Source: Gammaproteobacteria bacterium
GTDB lineage: Bacteria > Pseudomonadota > Gammaproteobacteria > Steroidobacterales > Steroidobacteraceae
Direction of reading: 5' to 3'
DNA: 64,000 bases
NCBI GenBank assembly: GCA_947469285.1
Contig: CANIOW010000004.1
Location: forward strand, 81,926-145,925
The position numbers and the translations under genes were made by a program. Within the stretch, counting starts at the first letter, position 1, and each line of letters begins with the position of its first letter. A model generated the notes under the pieces. That model was given only the letters and a program-made list of their open reading frames with translations. It searched no databases and was not told the DNA's origin. This document shows positions 43,418-52,524 of this stretch, one piece after another.

Positions 43418-45877
43418 ATGGATGCTGCAGCGCCTCTCGATTTCCTGATCATCGGCGCCGGCTTTGGTGGGCTAGGCATGGGCATCCGCTTGCGCCAGGC
43501 AGGCATCGACCGTTTCCTCATCCTCGAGCGCAGCACAGACCTCGGCGGTGTGTGGCGCGACAACACTTATCCTGGCGCCGCCTGCGACGTGCCGTCGCAT
43601 TTGTATTCATTCTCCTTCGAGCCCAACCCACGCTGGTCCAACGTGTATTCGCCACAGGGCGAAATTCTGCAATACCTGCGTCACTGCGCCAAAAAATACG
43701 GCCTCGAGCCGCGGCTCCGGCTACGCAGTGAAGTCGTCGAAGCGCGCTACGAGGAAGCCACCGCATTGTGGCAAGTGCGGCTGCAAGATGGCTTGCAGTA
43801 CACGACACGGGTGCTGGTGACCGCACTCGGGCAACTCAGCCGCCCCGTGATCTCGCCGCAGCCGGGTCTGGCCGATTTTCAAGGCGTGGCATTTCACTCT
43901 GCCTGCTGGCCGGCAGCCACCGACCTGACCGACAAACGCATTGCCGTGATCGGCACTGGCGCCTCGGCGGTCCAGTTCGTACCCGCCATCGCGCCCGTGG
44001 CGGCACGACTGAGCGTTTTTCAGCGCTCACCGAACTACCTGCTCCCACAACCGCAACGGGCCTACCGGCGCTGGGAACAAGCGCTGTTCTCTGCGCTGCC
44101 GATGTCGGCGCGCCTGTATCGCGCGAGCATTTTTTTACGCCATGAAGTGCTGGCGCTGGCTTTCGGTCGACTGCAACCCCTGTTTCGCGGGCTGGGGCAA
44201 TGGCCATGCCGACGCTTGCTCCGCCGGCAAGTGCCCTCGGCCTCGCTCCGTGCGGCACTCACCCCAGGCTATGCGCTCGGGTGCAAACGCATTCTGCTCT
44301 CCAACGACTACCTCACCACTCTGACCCGCGACAACGTGGCACTGGTCACTTCCCCCATTCGTCGGATATTGCCCAACGGCATCGAAACGGCTGATGGTGC
44401 CCAGCACTTGGTAGACATCATCATCCATGGCACCGGCTTCGCGGCCACGGACTTCCTCGCCCATCTGCCCGTCCGCGGCGTGGGCGGCCAGTCGCTGCAG
44501 GAACTCTGGCGTGACGGTGCTGCCGCCTATCTAGGTCTGAGCGTGCCGGGCTTCCCGAATTTCTTCATGCTCTACGGTCCGAATACCAACCTCGGCCACA
44601 ACTCGGTGCTGCAGATGCTCGAAAGCCAGTTCGCTCATGTGCTGCGCTGCTGGCGCGCCATGGAACGCGCAGGCGCTGCCGCCATCGAAGTAGACGAGGG
44701 CGCGTTTGTGCGTGAGCGCGAACGGGTGCGGGCCGCCCTTGCGCACACAGTCTGGGCGCGCTGCCGCAACTGGTATACCGACAGCCGCGGACACCAACCA
44801 ACCAACTGGCCGGGCTTTACCCTGAGCTACCGCTGGCGCACCCAGTACGCGCCACTGCGCGCTTACCATTACTTGCACACCCTGCCGGCGCTACCCCAGG
44901 ACCAGGCCGGTCTCAGTGCCGTGGCGATCGCACCACCACAAGACTGGCGCGAACGCTGGCAGGCAGCGCAATTTCGCCTGGGCTTGCGTCTCTTATTTCG
45001 CGCTTTCATGGGGCCCCCGTGGAGCGTGCATACCCAGCGGCGGGTACTCCAGATCCTGTCGCGTATTGGCCCACCGACGCGCGGCGTAACGCAACAGCGG
45101 GTGTCACTGGAGGGGGTTCCAACCGAACAACTCGTGCCCACCAAGACCATCGCAGGAGCACTGCTGTATCTGCATGGCGGCGGTTTTTGCCTGGGCAGCC
45201 CTGGCACCCACCGTGCCTTCACTTCACGATTGGCCCGCGCTACCGGGCTGGTGACCTGGGTCCCGGACTATCGGCTGGCGCCAGAACATCCGTTCCCAGC
45301 GGCGCTCGAAGATGCCTTGCTGGCGTATCGCGCTCTGCGTCAGGTCTACGCGGCGGAACACATCGTGGTCGCGGGCGATTCTGCTGGCGGCTCGCTCGCA
45401 CTGGCACTCGCTCTGCACTTGCGCGCCGCCGGCGAGCCTTTACCGGCGGCGTTGTTGTTGCTGTCACCGGTAGTGGACACCCGTTGGACCGGCGACACCT
45501 TACACACCCGCGCCGCGGTTGACCCGATGCTACGGCAGCGCTGGGTCGAACAGGCAGTTGGCTGGTACGGCTGCCCACCAACGGCCATGGTCCACCGGCC
45601 ACTCGAGGTGGATCTGCGCGGCCTGCCACCCCTGCTGGTGCAAGTGGGTGACCAGGAAATTCTGCTCTCCGATTCACTGCGCCTTGCCGCCCACGCCAGC
45701 CGCTGTGATGTGCCCTGCCGCCTGGAGGTGTATCTCGAGCGCTGGCATGTGTTTCAACTGCTGCCGCTTAAATCTTCACGCTACGCGCTCGGTACCCTGG
45801 CCCGCTTCGCGCGCGAAGCCGTGGCTAGTGGGGAACCTCACGCGCAGGACGGCAGCGATGGCAGCGCGCGTGTATGA
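43418..45877 (+). CDS. Baeyer-Villiger monooxygenase fused to a hormone-sensitive-lipase-type esterase
   Basis: 819 residues. The N-terminal half is a flavin monooxygenase: FAD motif GAGFGG (13-18), the type I Baeyer-Villiger fingerprint F-x-G-x3-H-x3-W-P at 154-165 (H160, W164), and the NADPH motif GTGASA near 179. The C-terminal half is an HSL-family esterase: oxyanion HGGGF (586-590), nucleophile Ser655 in GDSAGG, acid near VGDQE and histidine in RWHVF. One protein could thus oxidise a ketone to an ester or lactone and hydrolyse it. TAGAAT lies nine bases before the ATG, so the mRNA may have a very short leader. Confidence 0.9.
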   Translation: MDAAAPLDFLIIGAGFGGLGMGIRLRQAGIDRFLILERSTDLGGVWRDNTYPGAACDVPSHLYSFSFEPNPRWSNVYSPQGEILQYLRHCAKKYGLEPRLRLRSEVVEARYEEATALWQVRLQDGLQYTTRVLVTALGQLSRPVISPQPGLADFQGVAFHSACWPAATDLTDKRIAVIGTGASAVQFVPAIAPVAARLSVFQRSPNYLLPQPQRAYRRWEQALFSALPMSARLYRASIFLRHEVLALAFGRLQPLFRGLGQWPCRRLLRRQVPSASLRAALTPGYALGCKRILLSNDYLTTLTRDNVALVTSPIRRILPNGIETADGAQHLVDIIIHGTGFAATDFLAHLPVRGVGGQSLQELWRDGAAAYLGLSVPGFPNFFMLYGPNTNLGHNSVLQMLESQFAHVLRCWRAMERAGAAAIEVDEGAFVRERERVRAALAHTVWARCRNWYTDSRGHQPTNWPGFTLSYRWRTQYAPLRAYHYLHTLPALPQDQAGLSAVAIAPPQDWRERWQAAQFRLGLRLLFRAFMGPPWSVHTQRRVLQILSRIGPPTRGVTQQRVSLEGVPTEQLVPTKTIAGALLYLHGGGFCLGSPGTHRAFTSRLARATGLVTWVPDYRLAPEHPFPAALEDALLAYRALRQVYAAEHIVVAGDSAGGSLALALALHLRAAGEPLPAALLLLSPVVDTRWTGDTLHTRAAVDPMLRQRWVEQAVGWYGCPPTAMVHRPLEVDLRGLPPLLVQVGDQEILLSDSLRLAAHASRCDVPCRLEVYLERWHVFQLLPLKSSRYALGTLARFAREAVASGEPHAQDGSDGSARV

Positions 45878-45929
45878 CTTCGAGCCAGCCATCGACCAAT
45901 AATTGCGCCCAAACAATAATTATGGTCTG

Positions 45930-45958
45930 TTGACAACAAAAATGCGCCCGCCTAGAAT
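45930..45958 (+). promoter_or_regulatory. Sigma70 promoter of the flavin monooxygenase/ACAD gene
   Basis: TTGACA, a 17-base spacer and TAGAAT, a near-consensus sigma70 promoter. Transcription would start about 55 bases before the ATG at 46021. The surrounding DNA is notably A/T-rich compared with sequence to the left. Confidence 0.75.
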
Positions 45959-46020
45959 CAAGTTGGTTTAACTATTTTCACGCCGTCGCGCGTCCGGGCC
46001 CGGTGCTCTAAGAGGGCTAA

Positions 46021-47226
46021 ATGGAGGAATTACCCGTCTATCGTGGCCCCGAGGCAATGCTTCGTGCTCTACGCCAACTGCGCCCAGAGATTTCAGCAGC
46101 CGCGCCAACGATGGAGGCGGCTAGGGCGATGGCGCCGGAGATCTTCAAAAAGGTTGTCGCTACCGGCCTGCTGCGCGCGATGCATCCCAGAAGCCTCGGC
46201 GGGGCTGAGTACACGGCACCCCAGATGCTCCCCCTTCTCGAGGAACTTGCGCGCGCCGATGGCTCTACGGCGTGGTCTTTTATGGTCGCGGCCGAGATGC
46301 CAGCGCTGTTCCAGCGATTTCCAGAGCATGTATTGAGCGCAATTTTTAAAGGAGGCTGTGACGTTAGTGCACGGGCCCCGCTTACGCCGAAACCGGGAAC
46401 CCAGCGGACATCGGGCGGCTACCGCGTCAGTGGCCGTTGGCCTCTCGCCAGCGGATCGTATGAAGCCGACTGGTATATCGTTGGTGCATTTGTGACGAAT
46501 GAGGACGGTTCGCCCGCAGTAACCCCCGAGGGAGCGCCGGACCTTCGACTCTTTCTAGTTCCCGGAGAGCAGGTCAAGCCGATAGATAACTGGAACAGCC
46601 TCGGCTTGCGCGCCACCCAGAGCCATGATGTTGAAATCGATGGCGTCTTCGTCGCGGACGACTACAGCGCACCATTCTCCCATACCTCACCGGTAGCCCA
46701 TGACATGGCTGAGATGCCGCGTCTGCGGCGTCTAAGCTTCTATACTTCAATGGGTCCCACACATCTTGGGGTCATCCTAGGACTAGCCCGTGCGATGCTC
46801 GACGAGCTAATTGAGCTCGCGCAAACCAAGCGTCCCTTTCTTAACCCAATGATCCTCTACCGGGACGATACGCTATTCCAAAATAAGGTCGGCATGCTTG
46901 CGACGCGTCTTTCCGCGGCACGCAGCTTCGCTGTCAGTGCAAGCGAGGAGATCTGGCATTACGGCAATTCCGAGGGCGTCCCACCCCCGTTCGAACGGGC
47001 CCGGTATCGGGCTGCCACGGCCCACGTCCATAGCGAATGCGCACAAATCGGCACGGACATCTATGCTCTGGCCGGCTCCGCCGTGCTCCCAAACAGCTCC
47101 ACTCTGCAGCGGCGATTCCGCGACCTGCGGACCGCTTGCCAGCACATCATGGGAAGCCCGGAAATATTTTTACCTTTCGGCGCACTGACGCTGAATAGCG
47201 ATCTTCCAAACGCGCAGAATCTATAA
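46021..47226 (+). CDS. Acyl-CoA dehydrogenase-fold flavin monooxygenase (HsaA/DszC-like)
   Basis: 401 residues of the acyl-CoA dehydrogenase fold with ACAD type 2 C-terminal domain: GLLRAMHPRSLGGAEYT, GRWPLASGSYEADWYIVGAF, a WNSLGLRATQSHDVEIDGVFV strand and a helical end with HIMGSPEIFLPFG. Members of this group are oxygenases such as HsaA or p-hydroxyphenylacetate hydroxylase, more than dehydrogenases. It needs a separate flavin reductase, which is not in the window. It opens the catabolic island and its 3' end overlaps the next minus gene by six bases. Confidence 0.82.
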   Translation: MEELPVYRGPEAMLRALRQLRPEISAAAPTMEAARAMAPEIFKKVVATGLLRAMHPRSLGGAEYTAPQMLPLLEELARADGSTAWSFMVAAEMPALFQRFPEHVLSAIFKGGCDVSARAPLTPKPGTQRTSGGYRVSGRWPLASGSYEADWYIVGAFVTNEDGSPAVTPEGAPDLRLFLVPGEQVKPIDNWNSLGLRATQSHDVEIDGVFVADDYSAPFSHTSPVAHDMAEMPRLRRLSFYTSMGPTHLGVILGLARAMLDELIELAQTKRPFLNPMILYRDDTLFQNKVGMLATRLSAARSFAVSASEEIWHYGNSEGVPPPFERARYRAATAHVHSECAQIGTDIYALAGSAVLPNSSTLQRRFRDLRTACQHIMGSPEIFLPFGALTLNSDLPNAQNL

Positions 47227-47535
47227 GCGGTCACCTAGCCAGACAATGTGCCCGCGAATTCGTACCGGCTCATCGCGTACCCAACCCTTTGTTCGCGCGT
47301 AGGAAACCATCTTGTTGAACTCAACGAGCCAGTCAAAGCTCGCTCCGGACGCTGTCGTAAGCCAGTCGGCATTGACCCACGCAGCGGAGTGCCCCTCGAG
47401 TTCGGCCATGTTTTCGAGAGCGACAGCAACCTCCGGAAGCCGTTCCTGGGAAAACGCGATCTGCACCTCGAATTGACGAAAGTTCGCAACATCCACCAGT
47501 TCGGCAACTAAATTTCCAGCGACTCTCACCTGCAT
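47221..47535 (-). CDS. Unknown small protein
   Basis: 104 residues, no signal or membrane segment. Beta-rich N-terminus (VRVAGNLVAELVDVANFRQFEVQIAF), a helical middle with LENMAELEG and a Trp-rich end (SFDWLVEFNKMVSYARTKGWV, IRGHIVWLGD). AGGAGAGCATC precedes the ATG. It lies 39 bases after the EthD-like gene on the same strand, so the two form an operon, and it converges on the oxygenase gene. I do not recognise a family. Confidence 0.6.
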   Translation of the reverse strand: MQVRVAGNLVAELVDVANFRQFEVQIAFSQERLPEVAVALENMAELEGHSAAWVNADWLTTASGASFDWLVEFNKMVSYARTKGWVRDEPVRIRGHIVWLGDRL

Positions 47536-47574
47536 GATGCTCTCCTGATCATTCGTGAGCCGTAAGCGTAACGA

Positions 47575-47925
47575 CTATCCTCTGATAGCGCAGACGACCG
47601 GAGTAATTGGCTCATAGAGAACGGCGTAGTATGAAGAGGTGTCCATTGCCTCGCTCATCGGCATTGTGTCCGTACCGACGCGGCGCAACATTTCGTCCAG
47701 CGCCTCCTGCGGATTGCCCTCGGTCGCCACTTCGTAAGTCGCGCAATAACGGTAAGGCAATGCATTGGGAACCGGCTCAGAAACAAGCTCGAAGCGCTGT
47801 GCGGACTTAAAGCCTGGTACAGCCAAGACATCCTGTAGGTGCCTCGAGTTATACCAGTCATTGAACTCCTGTTCTCTACCAGGGACCGCGTTACAGAGCA
47901 CTAGAAAATGGTATGTCTTTGGCAT
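47575..47925 (-). CDS. EthD-like dimeric alpha/beta barrel protein
   Basis: 116 residues of the EthD / DUF4286-like dimeric alpha+beta barrel group: YHFLVLCNAVPGREQEFNDWYNSRHLQD near the start and PGFKSAQRFELVS. These proteins accompany ring- or ketone-degrading oxygenases; EthD itself is required for ether-degrading P450 activity. Its neighbours (flavin oxygenase, 104-aa protein) fit an accessory catabolic role. It is the first gene of a minus-strand pair, divergent from the Nudix gene across about 270 bases with no clear promoter. Confidence 0.78.
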   Translation of the reverse strand: MPKTYHFLVLCNAVPGREQEFNDWYNSRHLQDVLAVPGFKSAQRFELVSEPVPNALPYRYCATYEVATEGNPQEALDEMLRRVGTDTMPMSEAMDTSSYYAVLYEPITPVVCAIRG

Positions 47926-48192
47926 GTTGGATCTTCTATGTCATTCGAAGTTGAAAGCCTCGACGCGAACTTAGCCGAAGCAAATTTCGACGCTAAAAGC
48001 TCAGACGACATTAAAACGGGGCCAATAATAGACACGCGCAGAGCCCGCCACCGTTTGCTACTCGTCGGCGCATGCCAAAAGCTCGTATCCTGATATAGTC
48101 CGACGGTCACCCTCCACTTGTAACGCAGATTCGCCCCCTACTGTCGACCATGGTGACAGCGAACCAAACTCGTTTCATCACCTAGAAAGGCA

Positions 48193-48744
48193 ATGCGAAC
48201 CATGTATTGCGTCGAGTGCTCTGCCCAGATGATCAGCGCTGTCCCACCTGGTGACCGCCTAATTCGTTCAATATGTCCATCGTGTGCGCACGTGGAATAC
48301 GCAGGCCCTAAAGTGCTCGTGTCCTGCATTCTTTTCAGGGACGACCGCATTCTATGGATTAAGCGCGCCACAGCACCCTATCAGGGGCTTTGGGGATCGC
48401 CTTCCGGTTTTGTTGAAGCAGGAGAAACGGTCGAAGAGGCCGCGTCCCGTGAATTACAGGAGGAAACTTTACTGGTCGTCCCGCCAGAGGACTTCTCCAT
48501 CTACGCGATAACATCAGTTATTCCTGTAAACGAGATCTACGTTTCTCTGATAGCCGCGCTACCGTCGATGGATTTCGGTCTAACACCAGAGATTTCAGAT
48601 ATTCGTCTTGCCCTTGAGACAGAGATGTTGGCCTCCGAATACGCTTACCCAGCTGGTGTCCAACTCTGGATAAAAAAGACCTATGAGCACATCCGGGCGC
48701 CGAATCCCTTCGGGCAGCAGGCGAAGCTGCGCCACCTCCGCTAA
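48193..48744 (+). CDS. Nudix hydrolase with N-terminal zinc ribbon
   Basis: 183 residues (an internal ATG at codon 4 is also possible). An N-terminal four-cysteine zinc ribbon (YCVECSAQM, SICPSCAH) precedes the Nudix domain. The Nudix box is complete: G-x5-E-x7-R-E-x2-E-E in GFVEAGETVEEAASRELQEET. The zinc ribbon and SPSGFVEAGE pattern place it near the NudC/ADP-ribose pyrophosphatase group. The role may be clearing toxic CoA or nucleotide by-products of the island (inference). Codon use is the A/T-richer type of the island. Confidence 0.86.
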   Translation: MRTMYCVECSAQMISAVPPGDRLIRSICPSCAHVEYAGPKVLVSCILFRDDRILWIKRATAPYQGLWGSPSGFVEAGETVEEAASRELQEETLLVVPPEDFSIYAITSVIPVNEIYVSLIAALPSMDFGLTPEISDIRLALETEMLASEYAYPAGVQLWIKKTYEHIRAPNPFGQQAKLRHLR

Positions 48745-48888
48745 GGACCGAACAGGAGCGTTAGACGCCACCTTCCCGAGCAGCCCATCACCCAGGCTTC
48801 ACGACTAGGCTTCATGAGCAGAGCAGCTGCCGGCGTCATTCCCACGCGGGTACGTGGAAACGACACTCGGCAGACGAACCGACTTTAC

Positions 48889-51150
48889 TCAGAATGACTT
48901 CGTTAGCGAGAGACCAAATGTCCGCGGAGCTCCCCACTGACCGAAGATCTGGTTCCCGATGAACAGGGACGTCTGATTCTGGGCGATCGTGTACTGTTTA
49001 TCTCCAGCGTTCATCACGAAAGCACTCGCCGTCAGGCCATTGCCAGCATCAAAGTCAAGAAACACATTCGTCAACACGTACCCATCCTGTGCGACGAACG
49101 GCAGATTAAACTGGGACATATACTGTTTCGACGTCCACGTCGCAGCGACACGGGGGGTGAAAGTACCGACGGAGGTGTGGACCGTGTAAGCAATGGAACC
49201 GTTCAGCTTTAAATCTGGCGCGTATTGAAGCTTATTCCCAGACAGGTCCAGCATCCCTAAGTTCGGGCGGCCCGGATCTTCAGTCGCATATTCCTTATAT
49301 TTCCCGTCCAGTATCGACGCATTGAAATTCACCTGCAGGTCATCCACCGGCAGCGCAGTAATTTCAAACTCAACACCGTCAACCTTGGCCTTCGCGGCAT
49401 TGGCCGTCAGAATTTGGTTCTGAACGGTGAAATTGACTTGCAGGTTCTTATAGTCGTAATGGAAGGCGGACAAGGTGGCGTTTATCCGATGGTCAGAAGA
49501 TTCAAACTTCATGCCCACTTCCATCGTCTTAATTTCTTCTGGCACAAAGGGCGCCTGCATCCCGCCGAGATTAAAACCGCCACTCTTAAAGGCGGTCCCA
49601 CTAGTCACATAAAGCAGCACGTTTTCGCTAAGCTGGAAATGCAAGTTTGCTTTCCAATCCGTGGAAGTCCACTTTCTTGCCTGGTTCTGCGTTGCGGCTG
49701 ACACGAACCGCGGGCTGCCAAATTCGTCATAAGTGAGAGAACCGGTATAGAGTCGGCTGAGATCGAACTGGAAATGCTCAGATTCGGAGCGCTTTTCTGA
49801 ACTGTAGCGCATGCCCAAGTCGAGCCCGAGACGGTCCGTTAGATGCACTGTTTCTTGAGTAAAAAATGCGTAGGCGTCGGTCTTTTGATCACCGCCGGCG
49901 TCATAAGCCTGCGCCAGAAACCTTTGACTGCGTGGGTCACACGGCTGTGGCAGGCTAGCGAGTGCGCAGAAATCTACGCCAAAGAGGCGCCAGTGCAGGG
50001 GTGATAACGTCAGCGCGGAGTTTTCCTCGTGGAAATAGTAAGCGCCGACGAGCGCATCCACTTTTCCAAACGTTGTTCTAAACCGCAGTTCTTGGGTGAC
50101 CGATTTTGATTTCTCTTCGAACTGCGTCGGGGCGTAGTTCCCCGTCGTGCCGTCGGAGGTCTGAATGAGGTAAGAATCGACATGCCGGTACCCGGTGATC
50201 GAAGTTAGCGTTGATTCGCCGAGCGCCGCGTCGATCTGAGCAACCGCGCCATAATTGTGCAGCTTGAAGTGGGGCTGTACGCCCGCAACATCGCGAACAT
50301 TCTCTGGGACGGCAAAGCCGTCTGCCAGCCCAACGGCGTTGTACCCTGGAGCGTTGTGAATAAAGTGAAACGCACCACCACCCGCATCGTCTTGGGTCGT
50401 GTAGTCCGCGCCGAGGCGAATGGTGACTGAGTCTGAGGCTTTAATGACGAGCTTGCCGCGAACCGATCGCTTGTGCTGGTCGTCAATCGGGGATCCCGTT
50501 GAAATGTCGTGACCCCAGCCCGTGTGGTCAGTGGTCTGGAAGGCAAGCCGTCCTGAAACAGTGTCAGACAGCGGACCGCCGACCGCGCCCTCAGCCTGGA
50601 CGTAGCCGAAATTTCCGACGGCCAGTTTGCCATAGCCGTTGAGCTCGCTACCTGGATCACGCGTGATGATATTGATGGCGCCGGCAGTGGCATTACGTCC
50701 GTAGAGGGTGCCCTGTGGACCGCGCAATACCTCAATGCGGTTTAAGTCATAGAAGCTGCTGAACGCGCCAGCAACGCGAGCATTGTAGACTTCATCGGTA
50801 TACACGGCGACGCGCGGCTCGGCGCCAGGAGCCAGCGCATCGAGCCCCACACCGCGGATAAAGATGCGCGGTATCTGGGCGATTGAACTAAAGTTGACAC
50901 CGGGAAGCGACGACGCGACTTGCGAAAATTCCACAATGTTCTGCGCAGCCAGAGTCTCGCCGCTAACTGCTGATATTGCGAGGGGCACTTCGTTGATCGA
51001 CGTGGCTCGTCGCTCGGCAGTGACGACGACCTCCTCAAGCGTCTGATGCTGCTCTTCGGCCGCGTGAGCGACACCACCGACATATCCGGCGAGAACAAAC
51101 GCCTGCAGTAACTTAGTCTGCAACTCCCGACTCTGTTGTTTCGTAAACAT
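48889..51150 (-). CDS. TonB-dependent outer-membrane receptor
   Basis: 753 residues from the ATG preceded by GGGGGG; upstream frame is only the antisense of the next gene. A signal peptide (about 1-30) precedes the TonB box LEEVVVTAERR, the plug domain (VPLAISAVSGETL, RIFIRGVGLDA, RIEVLRGPQGTLYGRNATAGAINI) and a 22-strand barrel ending with the aromatic C-terminal residue (GLSLTKSF). The plug type with TLYGRNA is typical of receptors of sphingomonads and steroid or lignin-degraders. It is the likely uptake route for the island's substrate. Confidence 0.93.
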   Translation of the reverse strand: MFTKQQSRELQTKLLQAFVLAGYVGGVAHAAEEQHQTLEEVVVTAERRATSINEVPLAISAVSGETLAAQNIVEFSQVASSLPGVNFSSIAQIPRIFIRGVGLDALAPGAEPRVAVYTDEVYNARVAGAFSSFYDLNRIEVLRGPQGTLYGRNATAGAINIITRDPGSELNGYGKLAVGNFGYVQAEGAVGGPLSDTVSGRLAFQTTDHTGWGHDISTGSPIDDQHKRSVRGKLVIKASDSVTIRLGADYTTQDDAGGGAFHFIHNAPGYNAVGLADGFAVPENVRDVAGVQPHFKLHNYGAVAQIDAALGESTLTSITGYRHVDSYLIQTSDGTTGNYAPTQFEEKSKSVTQELRFRTTFGKVDALVGAYYFHEENSALTLSPLHWRLFGVDFCALASLPQPCDPRSQRFLAQAYDAGGDQKTDAYAFFTQETVHLTDRLGLDLGMRYSSEKRSESEHFQFDLSRLYTGSLTYDEFGSPRFVSAATQNQARKWTSTDWKANLHFQLSENVLLYVTSGTAFKSGGFNLGGMQAPFVPEEIKTMEVGMKFESSDHRINATLSAFHYDYKNLQVNFTVQNQILTANAAKAKVDGVEFEITALPVDDLQVNFNASILDGKYKEYATEDPGRPNLGMLDLSGNKLQYAPDLKLNGSIAYTVHTSVGTFTPRVAATWTSKQYMSQFNLPFVAQDGYVLTNVFLDFDAGNGLTASAFVMNAGDKQYTIAQNQTSLFIGNQIFGQWGAPRTFGLSLTKSF

Positions 51151-51170
51151 ACACCCCCCGATGTTGAAAA

Positions 51171-51428
51171 TTAATACGATTCGATTAACGCCAAAAGTGC
51201 GCCATCGGCCACAGCGAGTTCCGCCGGGACTTTTATTCGCAAGACACCAGTCGCCGGCGCTTGAATTTCGAGCGTTATCTTGTCCACCAGAAACTCTGCG
51301 ATGACGTCTCCGCGCTGCACTCGCGCGCCCTCCGGATACATCCAAAGAATGATGCTTCCACTTTCAGATCCTTCACCGAGCGTTTCTTTGGTAACGCGAA
51401 CTTCAAACACGTCCTTTGCCTCGGTCAT
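51171..51428 (-). CDS. Free-standing lipoyl domain protein
   Basis: 85 residues forming just one biotinyl/lipoyl domain: EVRVTKETLGEGSESGSIIL, GARVQRGDVIAEFLVDKITLEIQAP. The lipoylation lysine is the K in VDKITLE. No E1/E3-binding or catalytic E2 domain is attached, although it overlaps the E1-beta gene by 26 bases. It probably serves as a mobile acyl carrier for the E1 pair. A complete E2 and E3 would have to be encoded elsewhere or be shared. Confidence 0.86.
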   Translation of the reverse strand: MTEAKDVFEVRVTKETLGEGSESGSIILWMYPEGARVQRGDVIAEFLVDKITLEIQAPATGVLRIKVPAELAVADGALLALIESY

Positions 51429-52482
51429 TACTCATAACCGCTCTCGCGGCGTCCGCAATGCGGCTAGCCACCGGCAAGATGGAGTACTCTAACGGTCTAG
51501 AAAATGGAATCGAGACGTCTGGAACGCATACACGTCGCGCTGGCGCCTTTAGAACCGTCGGGTCGCGCTCGACAACCGTTGCAATCACTTCGCCCGAGAC
51601 TCCGTAGCTTAGGTAGTCTTCGTCTGCGACGACGAGTCGGCCGGTTTTCGCGACCGATTCCATGATGCCGTCGCGATCTAACGGGACAAGACTACGCAAG
51701 TCGACCACTTCAGCTGAAATTCCGTCCTTGGCGAGCTCCTCGGCAGCCTGCAGCGCGTGGTGGACGGCCAGGCCTACGGCCACGATAGACACATCCGTCC
51801 CCTCTCGGTAGACCTTGACCTTGCCGAATGGAACGGTGTAATCGCCCTGTGGGACATCGGCGAGGGACGTCTTGACCAATGGACCCATAAATCCAACGCC
51901 TGATGCCCCTTTGTGCACCATGAAGACCACGAGATTGTCATCTCGAATCGCTGTATGCATCATCCCCTTGGCATCGTAGGCATTAGTCGGTGACACCACC
52001 TTAATTCCTGGCATATGGGCAAGGGTTGCGTGCATGCATTGCGAGTGCTGTGCGGCATTGCTGTAACCAGCGCCAGTACCGGTTAACAGCACCATCGGAA
52101 CTTTGAATTGTCCGCCAGACATAAAGTGTGTTTTGGCTGCGAAGTTGGCCAGCGCGTTAAAACAGACACCAATGAAATCGACGTACGCTAATTCAACAAT
52201 CGGGCGCATCCCCTCCATGGCGGCACCTGCGGCCAACCCCATGAAACCCGTCTCCGAGATTGGCATGTCAATGACACGGTCGAGCCCGAACTTGGCCCCG
52301 AGCCCGTCAGCGGTGCCGAATACGCCGCCGAAGCCGCTAATATCCTCTCCAACCATGAAAACGTTGGGGTCGTTTGTCATTTCCCATTCGACGGCCTCAC
52401 GTTGTGCTCGGCACATGGTCAGGGTACGACTTGCGTTAGCCAGCGTTGGCGATTCCCAGGGCGCGGCTTCTTTGGTGCTCAT
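51403..52482 (-). CDS. 2-oxo acid/acetoin dehydrogenase E1 beta subunit
   Basis: 359 residues of transketolase type: NDPNVFMVGEDISGFGGVFG, VIDMPISETGFMGLAAGAAM, QCMHATLAHMPGIKVVSPTNAYDAKGMM and the C-terminal transketolase domain DVSIVAVGLAVHHALQAAEEL with EVVDLRSLVPLD. It pairs with the alpha subunit encoded 42 bases upstream; the dimer of dimers decarboxylates a 2-oxo acid or cleaves acetoin with thiamine diphosphate. GGAG lies six bases before the ATG. The overlap with the lipoyl gene implies coupled translation. Confidence 0.9.
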   Translation of the reverse strand: MSTKEAAPWESPTLANASRTLTMCRAQREAVEWEMTNDPNVFMVGEDISGFGGVFGTADGLGAKFGLDRVIDMPISETGFMGLAAGAAMEGMRPIVELAYVDFIGVCFNALANFAAKTHFMSGGQFKVPMVLLTGTGAGYSNAAQHSQCMHATLAHMPGIKVVSPTNAYDAKGMMHTAIRDDNLVVFMVHKGASGVGFMGPLVKTSLADVPQGDYTVPFGKVKVYREGTDVSIVAVGLAVHHALQAAEELAKDGISAEVVDLRSLVPLDRDGIMESVAKTGRLVVADEDYLSYGVSGEVIATVVERDPTVLKAPARRVCVPDVSIPFSRPLEYSILPVASRIADAARAVMSNDRGKGRV

Positions 52483-52524
52483 GGCGGCTCCGATTATCTT
52501 CGAGGGGTTAGCTTAGACTCGCGA

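Noticed and set aside
48745..48888. An imperfect hairpin between the convergent Nudix and TonB receptor genes as a bidirectional terminator
   Set aside because: The arms (TTCCCACG and CGTGGAA) pair with a bulge and no T-run follows on either strand. Too weak to call.
51165..51180. A fourth copy of the IclR palindrome near the TonB receptor/lipoyl gap
   Set aside because: ATTAATACGA matches the right half only; the left half is AAAA and the stretch overlaps the stop codon of the lipoyl gene. It is too degenerate to count.
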